DNA from: Acidobacteria bacterium UBA6911
GTDB taxonomy: Bacteria; Acidobacteriota; UBA6911
DNA: 15,222 bases
Direction: 5' to 3'
Assembly (NCBI GenBank): GCA_002451015.1
Contig: DKBB01000415.1
Span: 10,925-26,146 of the forward strand
The notes beneath the pieces are model-generated. The model was not told where the DNA came from. It ran no database searches and saw nothing but the letters and a program-made list of their open reading frames with translations. The position numbers and the translations under genes are program-made. Shown here piece after piece: positions 14,402 to 15,222 of this stretch (position 1 is its first letter; each line of letters opens with the position of its first letter).

Positions 14402-15220
14402 TTACCGGCTTTCTACTGCGGTTGGAAAGGAAGGATTGCCGGAAACAAATTCCATGACTTCCGTCCACCAGGGAAGAGCCGGCGCGACGGGCCAACTGTT
14501 GTGACCGGCATCTGGCAAGGTCCAAAGGCGTTTGGCGGAAGGAATGTTCCGGTACAGCGATTGGGTCAGGCGATTGGGTATGATTTCGTCCCTGTCGGCC
14601 ATCACGACCGCAACAGGGCCGGAATATTTTTGAAGGTTGCGGGTGTTGTCGAACCGGTCGCGGACCAGCCAGAGAGCGGGAAGGAACCAGTAATGCGACT
14701 GCGCGGTTGCAGGAAGCGTATTCCATGGTGTCAGCAGGACGATTCCGTCAACCTTCAGGGTGGGATCGGTCGCCAGCGCGCTGACCACGCCGCACCCCAG
14801 CGACTCTCCCCACAGATAGACCGGATCGCCGAATTCCCGCCGTGCCATCTGCACCGTTTCCCGCCCATCGGCAACAAAGGTTGTTTCTCCGGGCGTGCCA
14901 CTGCGGGCTCCATATCCCGGATATTCTGCCAGAACAACCCGGAAGCCCTGCCCTCGCAGCGGCGGGACATAGTATTGGCGGTATATGGCGGCGCCGGCAT
15001 TCCCATGGAAGATGATGACGGTCCCCCTGGCGGCTGAAGAGATGTCCTCCGGAATGAATCCTCGGTAATTCTCGTTGTCCTGCGGCCAGAGTTGCAATCC
15101 TTCAAATCGGGCGCTCTGTTTTAATTGATCCAGGCTGGATCGGGTAGGCAGGTATATCAGTCGATTCTGAAAAATATAGGCCAGCAGCACAATGGCCGCG
15201 TAGATAATCAGTAATCGCAA
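14402..15220 (-). CDS. Membrane-anchored alpha/beta hydrolase (5' end near or past the window edge)
   Basis: The visible product is 272 residues counted from a TTG at 15218-15220. The true start may be a few codons outside the window. One N-terminal hydrophobic helix (about 3-17) followed by FQNRLIYLPTR is typical of the Bem46/ABHD13-17-like serine hydrolases, anchored in the inner membrane. HGNAG (72-76) forms the oxyanion region, GESLG (138-142) holds nucleophile Ser140, the acid is Asp209 or Asp211 in VMADRDEIIP, and His240 in DAGHNSW completes the triad. EYPGYGARSGTP (99-110) is also characteristic. Substrates are unknown, likely acyl esters or thioesters. It sits upstream of the MFS gene on the same strand and may form a loose operon with it. 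Confidence 0.9.
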   Translation of the reverse strand: MRLLIIYAAIVLLAYIFQNRLIYLPTRSSLDQLKQSARFEGLQLWPQDNENYRGFIPEDISSAARGTVIIFHGNAGAAIYRQYYVPPLRGQGFRVVLAEYPGYGARSGTPGETTFVADGRETVQMARREFGDPVYLWGESLGCGVVSALATDPTLKVDGIVLLTPWNTLPATAQSHYWFLPALWLVRDRFDNTRNLQKYSGPVAVVMADRDEIIPNRLTQSLYRNIPSAKRLWTLPDAGHNSWPVAPALPWWTEVMEFVSGNPSFPTAVESR

Positions 15221-15222
15221 AA

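Noticed and set aside
1..15222. CRISPR array, tRNA, rRNA, prophage or integrase genes
   Set aside because: No regularly spaced repeats, cloverleaf sequences or recombinase/phage proteins were found on either strand.

Overview
The window is a stretch of bacterial chromosome with ordinary protein-coding density and moderately high GC. It carries no rRNA, tRNA, CRISPR array, transposase or phage gene. The gene set suggests a Gram-negative bacterium: a cytochrome c maturation CcmH-type protein, a mixed-signature phosphofructokinase, a long-chain acyl synthetase/ACP/acyltransferase fusion and an OFA-type MFS carrier. I would guess Desulfobacterota (former Deltaproteobacteria) or a nearby phylum. 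That placement is inference from gene style, because no marker gene is present.

Layout. 1-714 has no convincing gene: a perfect 10-bp hairpin at the left edge, a short broken-looking reading frame and two tiny ORFs. 715-1665 (-) encodes a secreted DUF8021/SnoaL-like protein, divergent from a small YkvA/DUF1232 membrane protein (1897-2190). A 6-phosphofructokinase (2433-3524, -) is divergent from a crcB/fluC fluoride channel and DUF190 pair (3820-4560, +). The DUF190 gene overlaps tail to tail, by 31 bp, with an unrecognised PD-(D/E)XK nuclease-like gene (4530-5435, -). That gene is divergent from a SAM methyltransferase (5597-6358, +).

Directly after the methyltransferase lies a 91-bp element with perfect 29-bp inverted arms (6363-6453). 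Next is a two-gene operon (6585-9792, +): a CcmH-like protein with an unusual adjacent-cysteine motif, then a 909-residue AMP-binding/ACP/PlsC fusion whose ribosome binding site overlaps the ccmH stop codon. A heptamer array with a perfect palindrome (9819-9868) separates it from the convergent argC (9899-10957, -).

The right third looks like an aromatic- or ester-utilisation neighbourhood. It holds a secreted tannase/feruloyl-esterase family hydrolase (11424-12992, +) with the CS-D-HC catalytic pattern, a convergent OFA-type MFS carrier only 3 bp away (12996-14300, -), and a membrane-anchored alpha/beta hydrolase running off the right edge (14402-15220, -). A plausible reading, which is inference, is that the tannase releases a carboxylate outside the cytoplasm and the carrier imports it. 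The most noteworthy items are the three-domain lipid enzyme with its coupled CcmH variant, the 29-bp inverted-repeat element, the heptamer palindrome array and the unassigned nuclease-like protein.
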